Shown: positions 32,999 to 42,817, numbered from the stretch's first letter. The stretch: DNA of 64,000 nucleotides from Bradyrhizobium ottawaense (GCF_002278135.3 NZ_CP029425.2:6176001-6240000); one strand, 5' to 3'. Translations and numbers: made by a program. Notes: a model not told the origin generated them from the letters alone.

Positions 32999-35900
32999 AT
33001 GACGCTGTTGCAGGTCGAGCTGGACGACAAATACCGGCTCGAATCGAAGCGGATCTTCCTGTCCGGTACACAGGCTCTGGTTCGCTTGCCGATGTTGCAG
33101 CGCGAACGCGACCGGCTCCAGGGTCTCAACACCGGCGGATTCATCTCCGGCTATCGCGGCTCCCCGCTCGGCATGTACGACCACGCGTTGTGGCGCGCGA
33201 AGTCGCACCTCCAGCAGCACGACATCGCCTTCGTCCCTGGCCTGAACGAGGATCTGGCTGCAACCGCGGTCTGGGGCAGCCAGCAGGTCGGGCTGTTTCC
33301 CGGCGCCAAGGTCGATGGCGTGTTCGGCATCTGGTACGGCAAGGGCCCCGGCGTCGATCGCTCGGTCGATGCGCTCAAGCACGCCAATGCGGCCGGCACG
33401 TCACTCAATGGCGGAGTGCTCGCGCTGGCCGGCGACGACCATGGCTGCCAGTCCTCGACGCTGGCGCATCAGAGCGAGCAGGTGTTCGCGGCGGCGCTGA
33501 TCCCCGTAATCAATCCGGCGACGCTGCAGGATTATCTCGATCTCGGTCTCTATGGGTTCGCGCTGTCGCGCTTCTCCGGCTGCTGGGTCGGCTTCAAGGC
33601 CATCAGCGAGACCGTGGAAAGCTCGGCGTCGATCGACAGCGACCCTGAACGCATCAGGATCGTGCTGCCCGACGATTTCGAGATGCCACCCGGCGGCCTC
33701 AACATCCGCTGGCCCGATCCGCCGCTGGAGGCGGAGCGGCGCCTGTTCGGCCCGAAAATGGCCGCAGTGCAGGCCTTCGCGCGCGCCAACCAGCTCGACC
33801 GCATCGTGCTCGATTCAAAGCCGGCGCGGCTCGGCATCGTCGCGACCGGCAAGGCCTATCTCGATCTGCGCCAGGCGCTGGCTGATCTCGGCATCACTGA
33901 CAAGGACGCGCAGGATCTGGGCCTTCGCATCTACAAGGTCGCGCTGACCTGGCCGCTGGAGGAGAGCGGCGCCAAGCGTTTCGCCGAGGGTCTGCAAGAC
34001 GTGCTCGTGGTCGAGGAGAAGCGCGGATTCATTGAAGACCAGCTGATGCGCATCCTCTACAATATCGATGCGTCCAGACGCCCGACCGTCACTGGAAAAC
34101 GCGACGAGCGCGGCGCGCCACTGCTGCCGAGCGAAGGAGAACTGACGCCGACCATCGTCGCGGGCGCGCTGGTGGCACGGCTGCGCAAGCTCGGCCATCA
34201 CAGCCCGGTGCTGGAGCAGCGGCTCGCGCGGCTGGAGGCCTTCGACAATCCGGTCACCGCCAACACGCAGATCAAGCTCGCGCGCACGCCGTTCTTCTGC
34301 TCGGGCTGCCCGCACAACACTTCGACGCGCGTGCCCGAAGGCAGCCGCGCCATGGCCGGCATCGGCTGCCACGGCATGGCCCTGAGCATGCCGACCCGCC
34401 GCACCGATCTGATCTCGCATATGGGCGCCGAGGGCGTGAACTGGATCGGGCAATCGCCCTTCACCACCGAGACGCACATCTTCCAGAATCTCGGCGACGG
34501 CACCTACACCCATTCCGGCCTGCTTGCGCTTCGCGCCGCCTCCGCCGCCGGCATCAACATCACCTACAAGATCCTCTACAACGACGCCGTCGCGATGACC
34601 GGCGGCCAGCCCGCCGAAGGCGCCTTCAATGTCGCGCAGATCGCGCATCAGGTCTGGGCCGAGGGCGTCAAGCGTCTTGCAATCGTCTCGGACGATCCGG
34701 GCAAGTACCCGCAAGGAAACTACTTCCCGCAAGGCGCGACCATCCACCATCGCCGCGAGCTCGATGCCGTCCAGCGCGAGCTGCGCGACATCAAGGGCCT
34801 CACCGTCGTCATCTACGACCAGACCTGCGCGGCGGAAAAGCGCCGCCGCCGCAAGCGCGGGCTCTATCCCGATCCCGCCAAGCGCGCCTTCATCAATGAG
34901 CTGGTCTGCGAAGGCTGCGGCGACTGTTCGCAGGCCTCAAACTGCGTCTCGGTGCAACCGCTCGAGACCGAGTTCGGCCGCAAGCGCCAGATCGACCAGT
35001 CGAACTGCAACAAGGACTTTTCCTGCGTCGAGGGTTTCTGCCCAAGTTTCGTGACCGTCCATGGCGGTTCGCTCAAGCGCATGAAGACTTCGGCCGTCGA
35101 TTCAGGCCAGCTCTTCGCCGACCTGCCGCTGCCGCCCGCACGCGAGCTGGACGCGCCCTACAACATCCTCGTCACCGGCATCGGCGGCACCGGCGTCATC
35201 ACCATCGGCGCGCTGCTCGGCATGGCCGCCCATGTCGACGGCCGCGGCTGCTCGGCGCTCGACTTCACCGGCCTGTCGCAAAAGAACGGTGCCGTGATGA
35301 GCCATGTCCGCATCGCACGGAGGCCGGAGGATATCTCCGCGGTCCGCATCACCACGGGCGGCGCCGACGTGATCCTCGGCTGCGACATGATCGTCTCGGC
35401 CGGCCCCACCGCGCTCAGCCGCGCCGAACGTGGCGTGACCAAAGCCTATATCAACGCCGATCTGCAGCCGACCGCGAGCTTCGTGCAAAATCCCGATCTC
35501 GACTTCGAGATGGGCACGATGCAGACGGTGCTGCGCGACGCCGTCGGAGACAAGAACCTCGATATCATCGATGCCACCGGCATTGCCGCCGCGCTGTTGG
35601 GCGACAGCATCGCGACCAACCCCTTCATGCTCGGCTTTGCCTTCCAGAAGGGCGCGATCCCGCTGTCGCTGGAAGCACTGCTGCGCGCCATCGAAATCAA
35701 CGGCGCCGCGATCGAGATGAACAAGCTCGCCTTCACCTGGGGGCGCATGGCCGCCCACGACATGTCGCGGGTGCGCAGCGTGCTCCAGTTCAAGAGCCGT
35801 GCATCCGCGCCCGTGAAGTCGCTCAACGACATCATCGCCACCCGCGCGGCGTTCTTGACCAGCTATCAGGACAAAGCCTATGCCGGCCGCTACCTCGCGG

Positions 35901-36475
35901 CTGTTGCCAAGGTGCGCCAAGCCGAGAGTGCGGCTTCGCCAGCGTCAACCGAGCTGACCGAGGCCGTCGCGAAAAACCTGTTCAAGCTGATGTCCTACAA
36001 GGATGAGTACGAGGTCGCGCGGCTCTACACCGACGGCAGCTTTGCTAACAAGGTGTCCGAAAAATTCGACGGCGACTTCACCCTGAAATACCATCTGGCG
36101 CCGCCGATCTTCGCGAAGCGCGACAAGACGACAGGCCGGCTGCAGAAGCAGGAGTTCGGCGGCTGGATGATCCATGCCTTCCGCGTTCTCGCCAAGCTTA
36201 AATTCCTGCGTGGCAGCGCGCTCGATCCGTTCGGCCGCACCGAGGAGCGCCGGACCGAGCGGAAGTTGATGGCGGATTATCTGGCGATGATCGACCAGCG
36301 GATCGCCGGGCTGAAGGCGGAGCAACTCCCGCTGCTGGCGCGCCTCGCCCGCGTGCCGGAGACGATCCGCGGCTTCGGTCATGTCAAGGAGGCCAATATC
36401 AAGCTGGCAGCGGCCGAGACGGCGCGGCTGGAGGCGGAGCTGGAGAACAGCCGTTTTGCGGCGGCGGCGGAGTAG
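32999..36475 (+). CDS. indolepyruvate:ferredoxin oxidoreductase family protein, fused subunits
   Basis: This 1158-residue cytoplasmic enzyme oxidatively decarboxylates aryl- or acyl-pyruvates to acyl-CoA using thiamine diphosphate and iron-sulfur clusters. The N-terminal pyrimidine-binding domain contains GTQALVRLPMLQ and SGYRGSPLGMYD. The central thiamine diphosphate domain contains FFCSGCPHNTSTRVPEGS and YNDAVAMTGGQPAEGAF. A cysteine-rich segment follows (VCEGCGDCSQASNC and NKDFSCVEGFCPSF). The gamma-type domain contains ILVTGIGGTGVITIGALLG. This one-chain form, combining the IorA and IorB subunits of archaea, is usual in proteobacteria. AAGGAT precedes the ATG at 32999; the earlier in-frame codons overlap the divergent promoter region. 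Confidence 0.92.
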   Translation: MTLLQVELDDKYRLESKRIFLSGTQALVRLPMLQRERDRLQGLNTGGFISGYRGSPLGMYDHALWRAKSHLQQHDIAFVPGLNEDLAATAVWGSQQVGLFPGAKVDGVFGIWYGKGPGVDRSVDALKHANAAGTSLNGGVLALAGDDHGCQSSTLAHQSEQVFAAALIPVINPATLQDYLDLGLYGFALSRFSGCWVGFKAISETVESSASIDSDPERIRIVLPDDFEMPPGGLNIRWPDPPLEAERRLFGPKMAAVQAFARANQLDRIVLDSKPARLGIVATGKAYLDLRQALADLGITDKDAQDLGLRIYKVALTWPLEESGAKRFAEGLQDVLVVEEKRGFIEDQLMRILYNIDASRRPTVTGKRDERGAPLLPSEGELTPTIVAGALVARLRKLGHHSPVLEQRLARLEAFDNPVTANTQIKLARTPFFCSGCPHNTSTRVPEGSRAMAGIGCHGMALSMPTRRTDLISHMGAEGVNWIGQSPFTTETHIFQNLGDGTYTHSGLLALRAASAAGINITYKILYNDAVAMTGGQPAEGAFNVAQIAHQVWAEGVKRLAIVSDDPGKYPQGNYFPQGATIHHRRELDAVQRELRDIKGLTVVIYDQTCAAEKRRRRKRGLYPDPAKRAFINELVCEGCGDCSQASNCVSVQPLETEFGRKRQIDQSNCNKDFSCVEGFCPSFVTVHGGSLKRMKTSAVDSGQLFADLPLPPARELDAPYNILVTGIGGTGVITIGALLGMAAHVDGRGCSALDFTGLSQKNGAVMSHVRIARRPEDISAVRITTGGADVILGCDMIVSAGPTALSRAERGVTKAYINADLQPTASFVQNPDLDFEMGTMQTVLRDAVGDKNLDIIDATGIAAALLGDSIATNPFMLGFAFQKGAIPLSLEALLRAIEINGAAIEMNKLAFTWGRMAAHDMSRVRSVLQFKSRASAPVKSLNDIIATRAAFLTSYQDKAYAGRYLAAVAKVRQAESAASPASTELTEAVAKNLFKLMSYKDEYEVARLYTDGSFANKVSEKFDGDFTLKYHLAPPIFAKRDKTTGRLQKQEFGGWMIHAFRVLAKLKFLRGSALDPFGRTEERRTERKLMADYLAMIDQRIAGLKAEQLPLLARLARVPETIRGFGHVKEANIKLAAAETARLEAELENSRFAAAAE

Positions 36476-36501
36476 CGGTGAGGACGCAAGCTCTCTCCAC
36501 G

Positions 36502-36649
36502 CGTCATTGCGAGGAGCTCGCGACAAAATTGCGCAGCAATTTTGCGCTGATGCGACGAAACAATCCAGACTGCCTCCACGAAGGATTCTGGATTGCTTCC
36601 GCCTTCGCCAAGGCTTCGGCGGACAAGTCGCTACGCGCTCGCAATGGCG
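36502..36649. repeat. interspersed repeat with nested palindromes
   Basis: The ends are CGTCATTGCGAGG and CTCGCAATGGCG, nearly inverted copies. Inside are AAAATTGC-GCA-GCAATTTT (36525-36543) and AATCCAGA with TCTGGATT (36562-36594). This is a Bradyrhizobium-type intergenic element. It lies between the convergent ends of the oxidoreductase and flavoprotein genes. Confidence 0.75.
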
Positions 36650-36670
36650 CGGATATAGCGGGTGCGCTCC

Positions 36671-38395
36671 TCAGACAACCGCCTTCGCAGCACTCGGCGC
36701 TATCATCGCCCCCTCCGCCAGGTGCCGCCCCGCAATATACCCGAACGTCAGCGCCGGCCCTAACGTGATCCCCGGCGCCGGATAATTGCCGTTCATGATC
36801 GAGCCCATGTCGTTGCCGCAGGCGTAGAGGCCGGCGATCGGCGTGCCGTCCTCGCGCAGCACACGGGCTTGCGCATCGGCCTTCGTGCCGATCGCCGTGC
36901 CGAGATCAGCCGGATGGATGCGCATCGCGAACAACGGCGCGCGGACGATCGGCGCAACGCAGGGATTGGGCTTGTGACTGATATCGCCGAGGTGGCGCTG
37001 GTAGATGGTGCTGCCGCGGCCGAATTCGCCATCGCGCCCCTCCTTCGCGCCTTCGTTGTAGCTCGCGACCGTCGCCGCCAGCACCGGCGGCTGGACGCCG
37101 ATCTTCGCCGCGAGCCCCGCGATATCAGGCGCCTCGACCAACTCGCCGCTCGCCACATAGCGCCGATAGCTGCGCGTGAACGGCTTGATGCGGCCGAGGC
37201 CGTAAGCCCACAGGAACCGGCGGTCGCAGATCAAATAGAACGGCCGGTCCGGCTCGCCATCGCCATGACGGAGCATGGCGAGCACGAACTCGTGGTGGGA
37301 CAGCGCCTCGTTGACGAAACGCCGGCCCGCTGCGTTGACGGCGATCACACCGGGCTTGGCGCGGTCGGTCACAAGGTGCGGGAACACGCCGCGGCTGCCG
37401 TCGGCGCGGCGGAACAGCGAGGCCGGCACCCAATAGGCCGGGCTGGTCGCGTCCGTATTGAGCGCGGCACCAGTCGTTGCCGCGAGCCGAAGTCCGTCGC
37501 CGGTGCTGGAGGGGTTGGTCGCCGAGACAAATCCAGCCGCCGCCGGGAAGAAGCGCTTGCGCAAGCTCGAATCGTGCGAAAAGCCGCCGGTCGCCAGCAC
37601 CACGCCGCGGCGCGCTGCGATGGGCCGATCGCGGGAGCCATGACGGATCACCACGCCGCTGACGCGTTCGCCCTGCATCGAGAGGTCTTCGACGTCGGCG
37701 CTGAAGAGAACTTCGACCTGCCGCGCCAGCAGCGAAGCATAGAGCTGCGCGGCAAGTGCGTTGCCGAGATGCAGCGACGTTCCGCGCGGGCTGCGCAGCC
37801 GCTGCAGCGCATATCGAGAGACCAGCCGCGCCGCGCGCATGGTCGAGCGCAGCGATTTTCCAACGCTGCGCAAATGCGGAACGTCGAGAGGATTGACCAT
37901 CATCCCGCCGAACAGGGTGAACTCCGGCAGCGGTGGCCGCAATCGCGCAAAAGCGGCGCCGAGCCGCGTGCCAGCGAAACCGACCGGCTCCAGCACGCGG
38001 CCGCCAGACGTTGCGCCCAGCCGCTCCGGATAACAATCCGGACAGGTCTTCACCGGCTGGAGACGAACTTCCGTGTTGGCTTCGAGATAGGCGATCGCCT
38101 CGGGCCCGCGCGCGAGGAAGGCGGCACGCAGGCCGGCATTGGCGGGCTCGGGCACCGTGCTCGACAGATATTGGACGGCATCCGCGACGCTGTCGGAGAG
38201 CCCGGCCTCCTTCATCTTAGCATTGGCGGGGATCCAGACCATGCCGCCGGACCACGCGGTGGTGCCGCCGACGAACGCGGTCTTCTCGATCACCAGCACG
38301 CGCAGGCCCTGCGCAGCGGCAACGGCCGCCGCCGTCATGCCACCGGCACCGGCGCCGATGACAATGACGTCGTAGGTCTCATGCGCCGGCATCAT
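36671..38395 (-). CDS. FAD-dependent oxidoreductase, 3-ketosteroid-1-dehydrogenase/fumarate reductase type
   Basis: This 574-residue flavoprotein begins with the FAD-binding VIVIGAGAGGMTAAAVAAAQG and AFVGGTTAWSGGMVWIP. It ends with the family pattern DGTPIAGLYACGNDMGSIMN and GITLGPALTFGYIAGRHLAE. This GG-G pattern near both ends is typical of KstD-like dehydrogenases, which desaturate steroid rings or related alicyclic ketones. No steroid genes are nearby, so the substrate is unknown. Two adjacent ATGs at 38395 and 38392 are possible starts; GGAAA lies about ten bases upstream. A protease gene begins beyond it on the same strand, about 60 bases away. Confidence 0.85.
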   Translation of the reverse strand: MMPAHETYDVIVIGAGAGGMTAAAVAAAQGLRVLVIEKTAFVGGTTAWSGGMVWIPANAKMKEAGLSDSVADAVQYLSSTVPEPANAGLRAAFLARGPEAIAYLEANTEVRLQPVKTCPDCYPERLGATSGGRVLEPVGFAGTRLGAAFARLRPPLPEFTLFGGMMVNPLDVPHLRSVGKSLRSTMRAARLVSRYALQRLRSPRGTSLHLGNALAAQLYASLLARQVEVLFSADVEDLSMQGERVSGVVIRHGSRDRPIAARRGVVLATGGFSHDSSLRKRFFPAAAGFVSATNPSSTGDGLRLAATTGAALNTDATSPAYWVPASLFRRADGSRGVFPHLVTDRAKPGVIAVNAAGRRFVNEALSHHEFVLAMLRHGDGEPDRPFYLICDRRFLWAYGLGRIKPFTRSYRRYVASGELVEAPDIAGLAAKIGVQPPVLAATVASYNEGAKEGRDGEFGRGSTIYQRHLGDISHKPNPCVAPIVRAPLFAMRIHPADLGTAIGTKADAQARVLREDGTPIAGLYACGNDMGSIMNGNYPAPGITLGPALTFGYIAGRHLAEGAMIAPSAAKAVV

Positions 38396-38454
38396 GCGGC
38401 GGGTTTCCGGGGACGAGGCATGACACCGTCATACCTCGCCCGGAGGGGCCGACG

Positions 38455-39474
38455 CTAGCGCTGCGGCTTACGCTCGATCGGATCGATGTCGATCGCCCGC
38501 AGGCGGCCGAGCCGCAGCACGTCCAAGGCGAGGCGCCGGCCGATCCGGTCGCGATCGAGCACGCGGATCAGATCGTCGACGCCGTTGATCTCGACGCCGT
38601 CGAGCCTGATCACGACGTCGCCGGGCAACAGCCCCGCCTTCGCCGCCGGACCGTCCGGCTCGATCTGCGCGAGCAGCGCGCCCATCTTGTTTTCGATGCC
38701 GGCCAGCACCGCATGCCGCCGCGGCACCGGCGCGGTCTGTCCGGCGACGCCAATATAGGCGCGGCGGACATAGCCGTGGCGGATGATCTCCGACAGCACG
38801 AATTGCGCGGTATTGCTGGCAACCGCGAAGCAGATGCCTTGCGCGCCGTTGATGATGGCGGTGTTGATGCCGATCACCTCGGCATTCGACGACAGCAGCG
38901 GGCCGCCGGAATTGCCGGGGTTGAGCGCGGCATCGGTCTGGATCACGTCCTCGATGGTGCGGCCGCTGACCGAGCGGATCGAGCGGCCGAGCGCCGAGAC
39001 CACGCCGGCAGTCACGGTCGATTCGAAGCCGAGCGGATTGCCGATCGCGATCACGAGCTGCCCGCGGCGCAAGGTCTTGGAGTTGCCGAGCGCGGCATAG
39101 GGTAAGTCGCGCACGCCATTGGCGCGCAGCAACGCGAGGTCGGTGTCGGGATCGACGCCGAGCACCTGGGCCTCGCCGACATGGCCCTCGACGTCGCGCA
39201 GCCGGATCTCCTTCGACGTGCCGACCACGTGGCTGTTGGTGAGGACGAGGCCATCAGGTGAGATCACGATGCCCGAGCCGAGTCCGCCGCGCTCACGGCC
39301 GTTCGGCACTTTTGGCCCGGTCTCGACACGCACGACCGCGGGGCCGACCCGGTCGGTCACATCGATCACGGCATTGGAATAGGCGTCCAGCAACGCCCGG
39401 TCATCGGCCGGCGCAGATGCCGTCGTTCGCGATGACGCGGCGTCATCGACGATATCTGAGGTGAAATCCAGCAT
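38455..39474 (-). CDS. S1C (HtrA/DegP-type) serine protease without a signal peptide
   Basis: This 339-residue protease has the trypsin-like triad H82 (LTNSHVV), D112 (PDTDLALL) and S189 (NPGNSGGPLL), followed by one PDZ domain (GVAGQTAPVPRR to the C-terminus, including GDVVIRLDGVEINGVDDLI). Classic HtrA proteins are periplasmic, but this one starts MLDFTSDIVDDAASS without a hydrophobic segment, so it may be cytoplasmic. AAGGACTC precedes the ATG at 39474, and longer forms from 39714 are rejected. It is the first gene of a possible two-gene unit with the flavoprotein. Quality control or regulated proteolysis in the cytosol is inferred. Confidence 0.87.
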   Translation of the reverse strand: MLDFTSDIVDDAASSRTTASAPADDRALLDAYSNAVIDVTDRVGPAVVRVETGPKVPNGRERGGLGSGIVISPDGLVLTNSHVVGTSKEIRLRDVEGHVGEAQVLGVDPDTDLALLRANGVRDLPYAALGNSKTLRRGQLVIAIGNPLGFESTVTAGVVSALGRSIRSVSGRTIEDVIQTDAALNPGNSGGPLLSSNAEVIGINTAIINGAQGICFAVASNTAQFVLSEIIRHGYVRRAYIGVAGQTAPVPRRHAVLAGIENKMGALLAQIEPDGPAAKAGLLPGDVVIRLDGVEINGVDDLIRVLDRDRIGRRLALDVLRLGRLRAIDIDPIERKPQR

Positions 39475-39566
39475 GGCAAGAGTCCTTGAAGGCTCACACA
39501 GATGGTGGCCTGTGCCCGGCCGCGCAAGGTGCCAGCCGGGGGCGCAGGGCTGGACTGCCCAGATGG

Positions 39567-40013
39567 CTAGGGCGCCCGCCTGAGCGTACCGGCCCTCGCC
39601 TTCACCGGGTCGAGCAGCGACCAGTCCCCATCCGGAAGCACATGGCCCTTCGGGAATGGCGCCCGCAGTTCGATCCCCAGCGAACCCAGCACGCGGTCGT
39701 CGCGGTAGTAGCATTGCAGCACGACGCGGACGAGCGTCGCGGCGGCGACGCCGCCGTGTTTGCGAAACTCCTGCGCCACCGCATCGCGCCTGGCGGCATC
39801 GAGCTCGGCGAGCGGCGCTCCTGCCAGCCGCGCCAGATCATCCAGCGCGGCCGCGACCAATTTGGTATCGCGGCCAAGCGTTGCGAGCATATCTGCCTGG
39901 ATCGCGGGATCGTCGGCGCCGGGCACCTTGTACTCGTCGCTGGCGGGAACGATCATCGCGGCGATGCTGCGGAGGTCGTCGCGTTGGGTGCGCGTGAGAT
40001 TGTCTGCGGACAT
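39567..40013 (-). CDS. small partner of the GMC oxidoreductase (gluconate dehydrogenase subunit 3-like)
   Basis: This 148-residue protein begins MSADNLTRTQRDDLRSIAAM and contains MIVPASDEYKVPGADDPAIQ. This resembles the short helical subunit 3 that accompanies membrane-bound gluconate dehydrogenase. Unlike that subunit, it has no twin-arginine signal. It begins seven bases after the stop of the GMC oxidoreductase gene, so the two are coexpressed. AAGG lies upstream of the ATG. A role as a stabilising subunit is inferred from the gene order. Confidence 0.7.
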   Translation of the reverse strand: MSADNLTRTQRDDLRSIAAMIVPASDEYKVPGADDPAIQADMLATLGRDTKLVAAALDDLARLAGAPLAELDAARRDAVAQEFRKHGGVAAATLVRVVLQCYYRDDRVLGSLGIELRAPFPKGHVLPDGDWSLLDPVKARAGTLRRAP

Positions 40014-40020
40014 GGCGGCC

Positions 40021-41619
40021 TTAATCAAACAAATTGGCGAGGCGCTGCTTCATCTGGTCGGCGATGTAGAGCGCGAGGGCTTGGATGGTGGAGGTCGGGT
40101 TCACGCCGCCTGACGTGACAAAAATGCTGCCGTCGACGATGAAGAGATTCTTGACGTCGTGCGTGCGGCCCCATTCATTGACCACGGAGCTCTTGGGATC
40201 GGTCCCCATCCGCGCGGTGCCGAGCAGGTGCCAACCGCCCCAGGGGATCGGCGAGTTGATGCAGATATCGGTGGCGCCCGCGGTCTCCAAAACCTCCCGG
40301 CCACGCGCCAGCGCATGTTCCATCATCTTCCGGCTGTTCTCGCTGATGGTGTAGTCGATCTTCGGCGCGGGAATGCCGTGGCTGTCTTTCAGGACGGGAT
40401 CGAGCGTGACGCGATTATGCTCCTCCGGCAGATCCTCACAGATCGCGGAAAATCCGAGCCGGTGGCCGTTGAGCTTGCGGAAGACGCGGTGATGATCCTC
40501 GCCCCAGGGCAGAATGCCCTTTTGCTCGCTGACGACAGCCTCAAACACCGGTCCGGCCCCGCGCACGAACTGAACGCCATAGCCGCGCACGAAGCCGCGC
40601 GAGGGGTCCGTGTCGTACCACTCCTTGCTCCACAGGCAGGTCGGCGGCGCGCGGTTGCTATCGGTCGGCTCCTTCACATAGCCGTAGATCTGCGCGTAGG
40701 GATGGAACATCAAATTCTTGCCGACGAGGCCCGACGAATTGGCAAGGCCGTTCGGAAAGCGCGAGGACGCCGAATTCAGCAATAGCCGTGGCGTGCCGAC
40801 GCCGTTGCAGGCGATGATGACGACATGCGCGGGCTGGAACTGCTCGACGCCGTCCTTGTCGTAATAGACCACGCCCGAAGCCATACCGTTCTCGTCGGTG
40901 GTGATCTCGCGCACCCGGCAATGGGTGCGCAGCTCGACGCCGGCGCGGATCGCCTGTGGCCAATAGGTGATGTCTGTGGAGGACTTTGCGCCTTGCGCGC
41001 AGGCCGGCGTGCAGTGGCCGAGATTGATGCAGCGCGCGCGGCCCTCGTAATCCATCGTCGCGACCGTTGTATCCGACGGCCACCAGTGCCAGCCGAGCTT
41101 GTTCATGGCCTTGCCGATGATGGCGCCGGACAATCCGAGCGGCTGTTGCGGCATCGGCGGATGCGTCAGCGGCGAGAGCGGATCGCCTGACAAGCCCGAC
41201 GTGCCCATGATCCGGTCGTTCTCCTCGAAGAACGGGGTCAGCGTGTCGTAGTCGATCGGCCAGTCGTCTGCGACGCCGTCCAGCGTCCGCACCTTGAAAT
41301 CGGAGGGATGCAGCCGCGGCCAGTGCGCGGTGTACATCACCGTGGAGCCGCCGACCGCATTGTAGTTCACGACCTTGATCGGCGAATTGTCGTCGTTGAT
41401 CGGATAGTCCTCGGGCCGGCCGCGGATATTCGGGCTCGACGACCACTCGCCGTAGAACTTGGCTTCCCAGTCGCGGCCGGTGCTGGGATATTCCGCCGGG
41501 TTCATCCAGCCGCCCTGCTCCAGGCAGAGAATGTGCATCTTGGTCTCGGCCAGCGACCACGCCACCGCCGCGCCCGAAGCGCCGGCGCCGATGATCAGCA
41601 CGTCCACGGGGTCTTTCAT
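40021..41619 (-). CDS. GMC-family FAD oxidoreductase
   Basis: This 532-residue flavoenzyme begins VDVLIIGAGASGAAVAWSLA with a following glutamate-containing CLEQGG strand. It has the second GMC signature in the VVIIACNGVGTPRLLLNSAS region. The C-terminal catalytic segment has WHLLGTARMGTDPKSS and VDGSIFVTSGGVNPTSTIQA, which supply the His and Asn that act on an alcohol substrate. It resembles gluconate or sugar alcohol dehydrogenases with a small subunit. GGGAGGAAAAGG precedes the ATG at 41619, so the earlier codons are not used. No signal or cytochrome c subunit is present, so electrons probably pass to a cytosolic acceptor. Confidence 0.88.
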   Translation of the reverse strand: MKDPVDVLIIGAGASGAAVAWSLAETKMHILCLEQGGWMNPAEYPSTGRDWEAKFYGEWSSSPNIRGRPEDYPINDDNSPIKVVNYNAVGGSTVMYTAHWPRLHPSDFKVRTLDGVADDWPIDYDTLTPFFEENDRIMGTSGLSGDPLSPLTHPPMPQQPLGLSGAIIGKAMNKLGWHWWPSDTTVATMDYEGRARCINLGHCTPACAQGAKSSTDITYWPQAIRAGVELRTHCRVREITTDENGMASGVVYYDKDGVEQFQPAHVVIIACNGVGTPRLLLNSASSRFPNGLANSSGLVGKNLMFHPYAQIYGYVKEPTDSNRAPPTCLWSKEWYDTDPSRGFVRGYGVQFVRGAGPVFEAVVSEQKGILPWGEDHHRVFRKLNGHRLGFSAICEDLPEEHNRVTLDPVLKDSHGIPAPKIDYTISENSRKMMEHALARGREVLETAGATDICINSPIPWGGWHLLGTARMGTDPKSSVVNEWGRTHDVKNLFIVDGSIFVTSGGVNPTSTIQALALYIADQMKQRLANLFD

Positions 41620-41819
41620 CGCAACCTTTTCCTCCCGCCCTCGCCGCTTCCCGGGCGATTCGGCCTGCACGGTCCGCAAGGCCCGCGAACGATAGGGTCA
41701 GAGCGGGCGGGGAGTAAAGCCGCGGGGCCGGAATGTCGCACTTCGCAGGGTGCAGACCATTGGTATCGCCACATCCGGATGCTAGGAACAGGCGCACGAG
41801 CAATCGATAGCGAGACCGT

Positions 41820-42608
41820 ATGTCCTTCCGAAATGTCTTTGCCGCCGCCCGCGCCTTTGCGCTCGTTTTGTTTTTCGCCTTGTCCGGAGTCCTGGCGTCG
41901 TCCGAGCCGGCTTCCGCGCTGACCGCCGCCGCGACAGTCCGCGACGGCAACTCCATCCAGCTTGGCGACGTTACCTACCGGCTCGACGGCGTCGACGCGC
42001 CCGAGCTCGACCAGGTCTGCATCGACGACCACGCCGATCCCTGGACCTGCGGCATCGAGGCTCGCGACCAGCTGGCGAAGCTGATCAACAAGCGCTCCGT
42101 GCGCTGTGACGATGTCGGGCCGGAGAAGAGTTTTGGCAAACGGCACCGGGCGATCTGCACGGCCGAGGGCGACAAGGCCAGCTTGAACGAACAGCTGGTC
42201 AAGCTCGGCTTTGCCGTTGCGCGGGAGCCGATCAAGGCGAACGTCAAGCCGGCCGTGGCCGAGGCCAAGTCAGCCGCCGCCGGGATCTGGAAGGGCTGTT
42301 TTGTTGCACCGCAAGACTTCCGCGCGGGCAAGAAGGACGGCGCACTGCTGGGCGCCGCCTGCCGCCCGGACCGCGACAAGGAAATTCGGGCCGTGCTGTT
42401 CCCGGAGGAGCTGACGATGCCACCGAGTTGCAGCATCAAGGGAAAGCTCGCGGTGCGCGCACGCGTCACCGGCAATATCGGCATCTATCATTTGCGGGGT
42501 TGCCCGAGCTACCCGGCGACCACCAAGCCGGACCGCTGGTTCTGCTCGGAGGACGACGCCCAGGCGGCCGGCTTCCGCAAGGCCTATAACTGCCGTCGGC
42601 CGAAGTGA
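41820..42608 (+). CDS. exported thermonuclease-family (SNase-like) protein
   Basis: This 262-residue protein has a signal peptide (to about residue 34, ASALTAA). A staphylococcal nuclease-type OB domain follows, with [30 protein letters not shown] and LVKLGFAVA. The C-terminal 80 residues form a separate cysteine-containing domain ([30 protein letters not shown] and [20 protein letters not shown]), which resembles the calcium-binding excalibur-like tail of such proteins. The full set of catalytic arginine and glutamate residues could not be confirmed by eye. The gene stands alone and is convergent with the cyo operon. The ribosome site is weak. Confidence 0.83.
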   Translation: MSFRNVFAAARAFALVLFFALSGVLASSEPASALTAAATVRDGNSIQLGDVTYRLDGVDAPELDQVCIDDHADPWTCGIEARDQLAKLINKRSVRCDDVGPEKSFGKRHRAICTAEGDKASLNEQLVKLGFAVAREPIKANVKPAVAEAKSAAAGIWKGCFVAPQDFRAGKKDGALLGAACRPDRDKEIRAVLFPEELTMPPSCSIKGKLAVRARVTGNIGIYHLRGCPSYPATTKPDRWFCSEDDAQAAGFRKAYNCRRPK

Positions 42609-42699
42609 ATAATTCCCTCACGCATCCGTGAGTAGTAGTCCGGGACCGTATTGATCCGGAATTGAACTCCTTTGCAAGTTGCTGCACTCATAAAGGTAA

Positions 42700-42713
42700 C
42701 GCAAGCGCTTGCG
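42700..42713. promoter_or_regulatory. LacI-type palindrome
   Basis: CGCAAGCGCTTGCG is a perfect 14-base palindrome with the central CG typical of LacI/GalR family operators. It lies in a convergent intergenic region, where no protein-coding promoter is expected. It may regulate an unrecognised transcript or occur by chance. Confidence 0.35.
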
Positions 42714-42784
42714 CGAGCGTTTCCTTGGCAGCAATCCGGCTCCGGCCCGATTGCCCTGCTCGGGCGTTTCCTCCCTAGACTTGG

Positions 42785-42817
42785 GCCGCTTGTCACAACA
42801 AGCGGCTCTTCTTTTTT
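42785..42817 (+). terminator. intrinsic terminator between thermonuclease and cyoD genes
   Basis: GCCGCTTGT and ACAAGCGGC form a nine-base stem with a four-base loop, followed by TCTTCTTTTTT on the plus strand. It lies 177 bases after the thermonuclease stop and could also end an unannotated small RNA. Confidence 0.85.
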
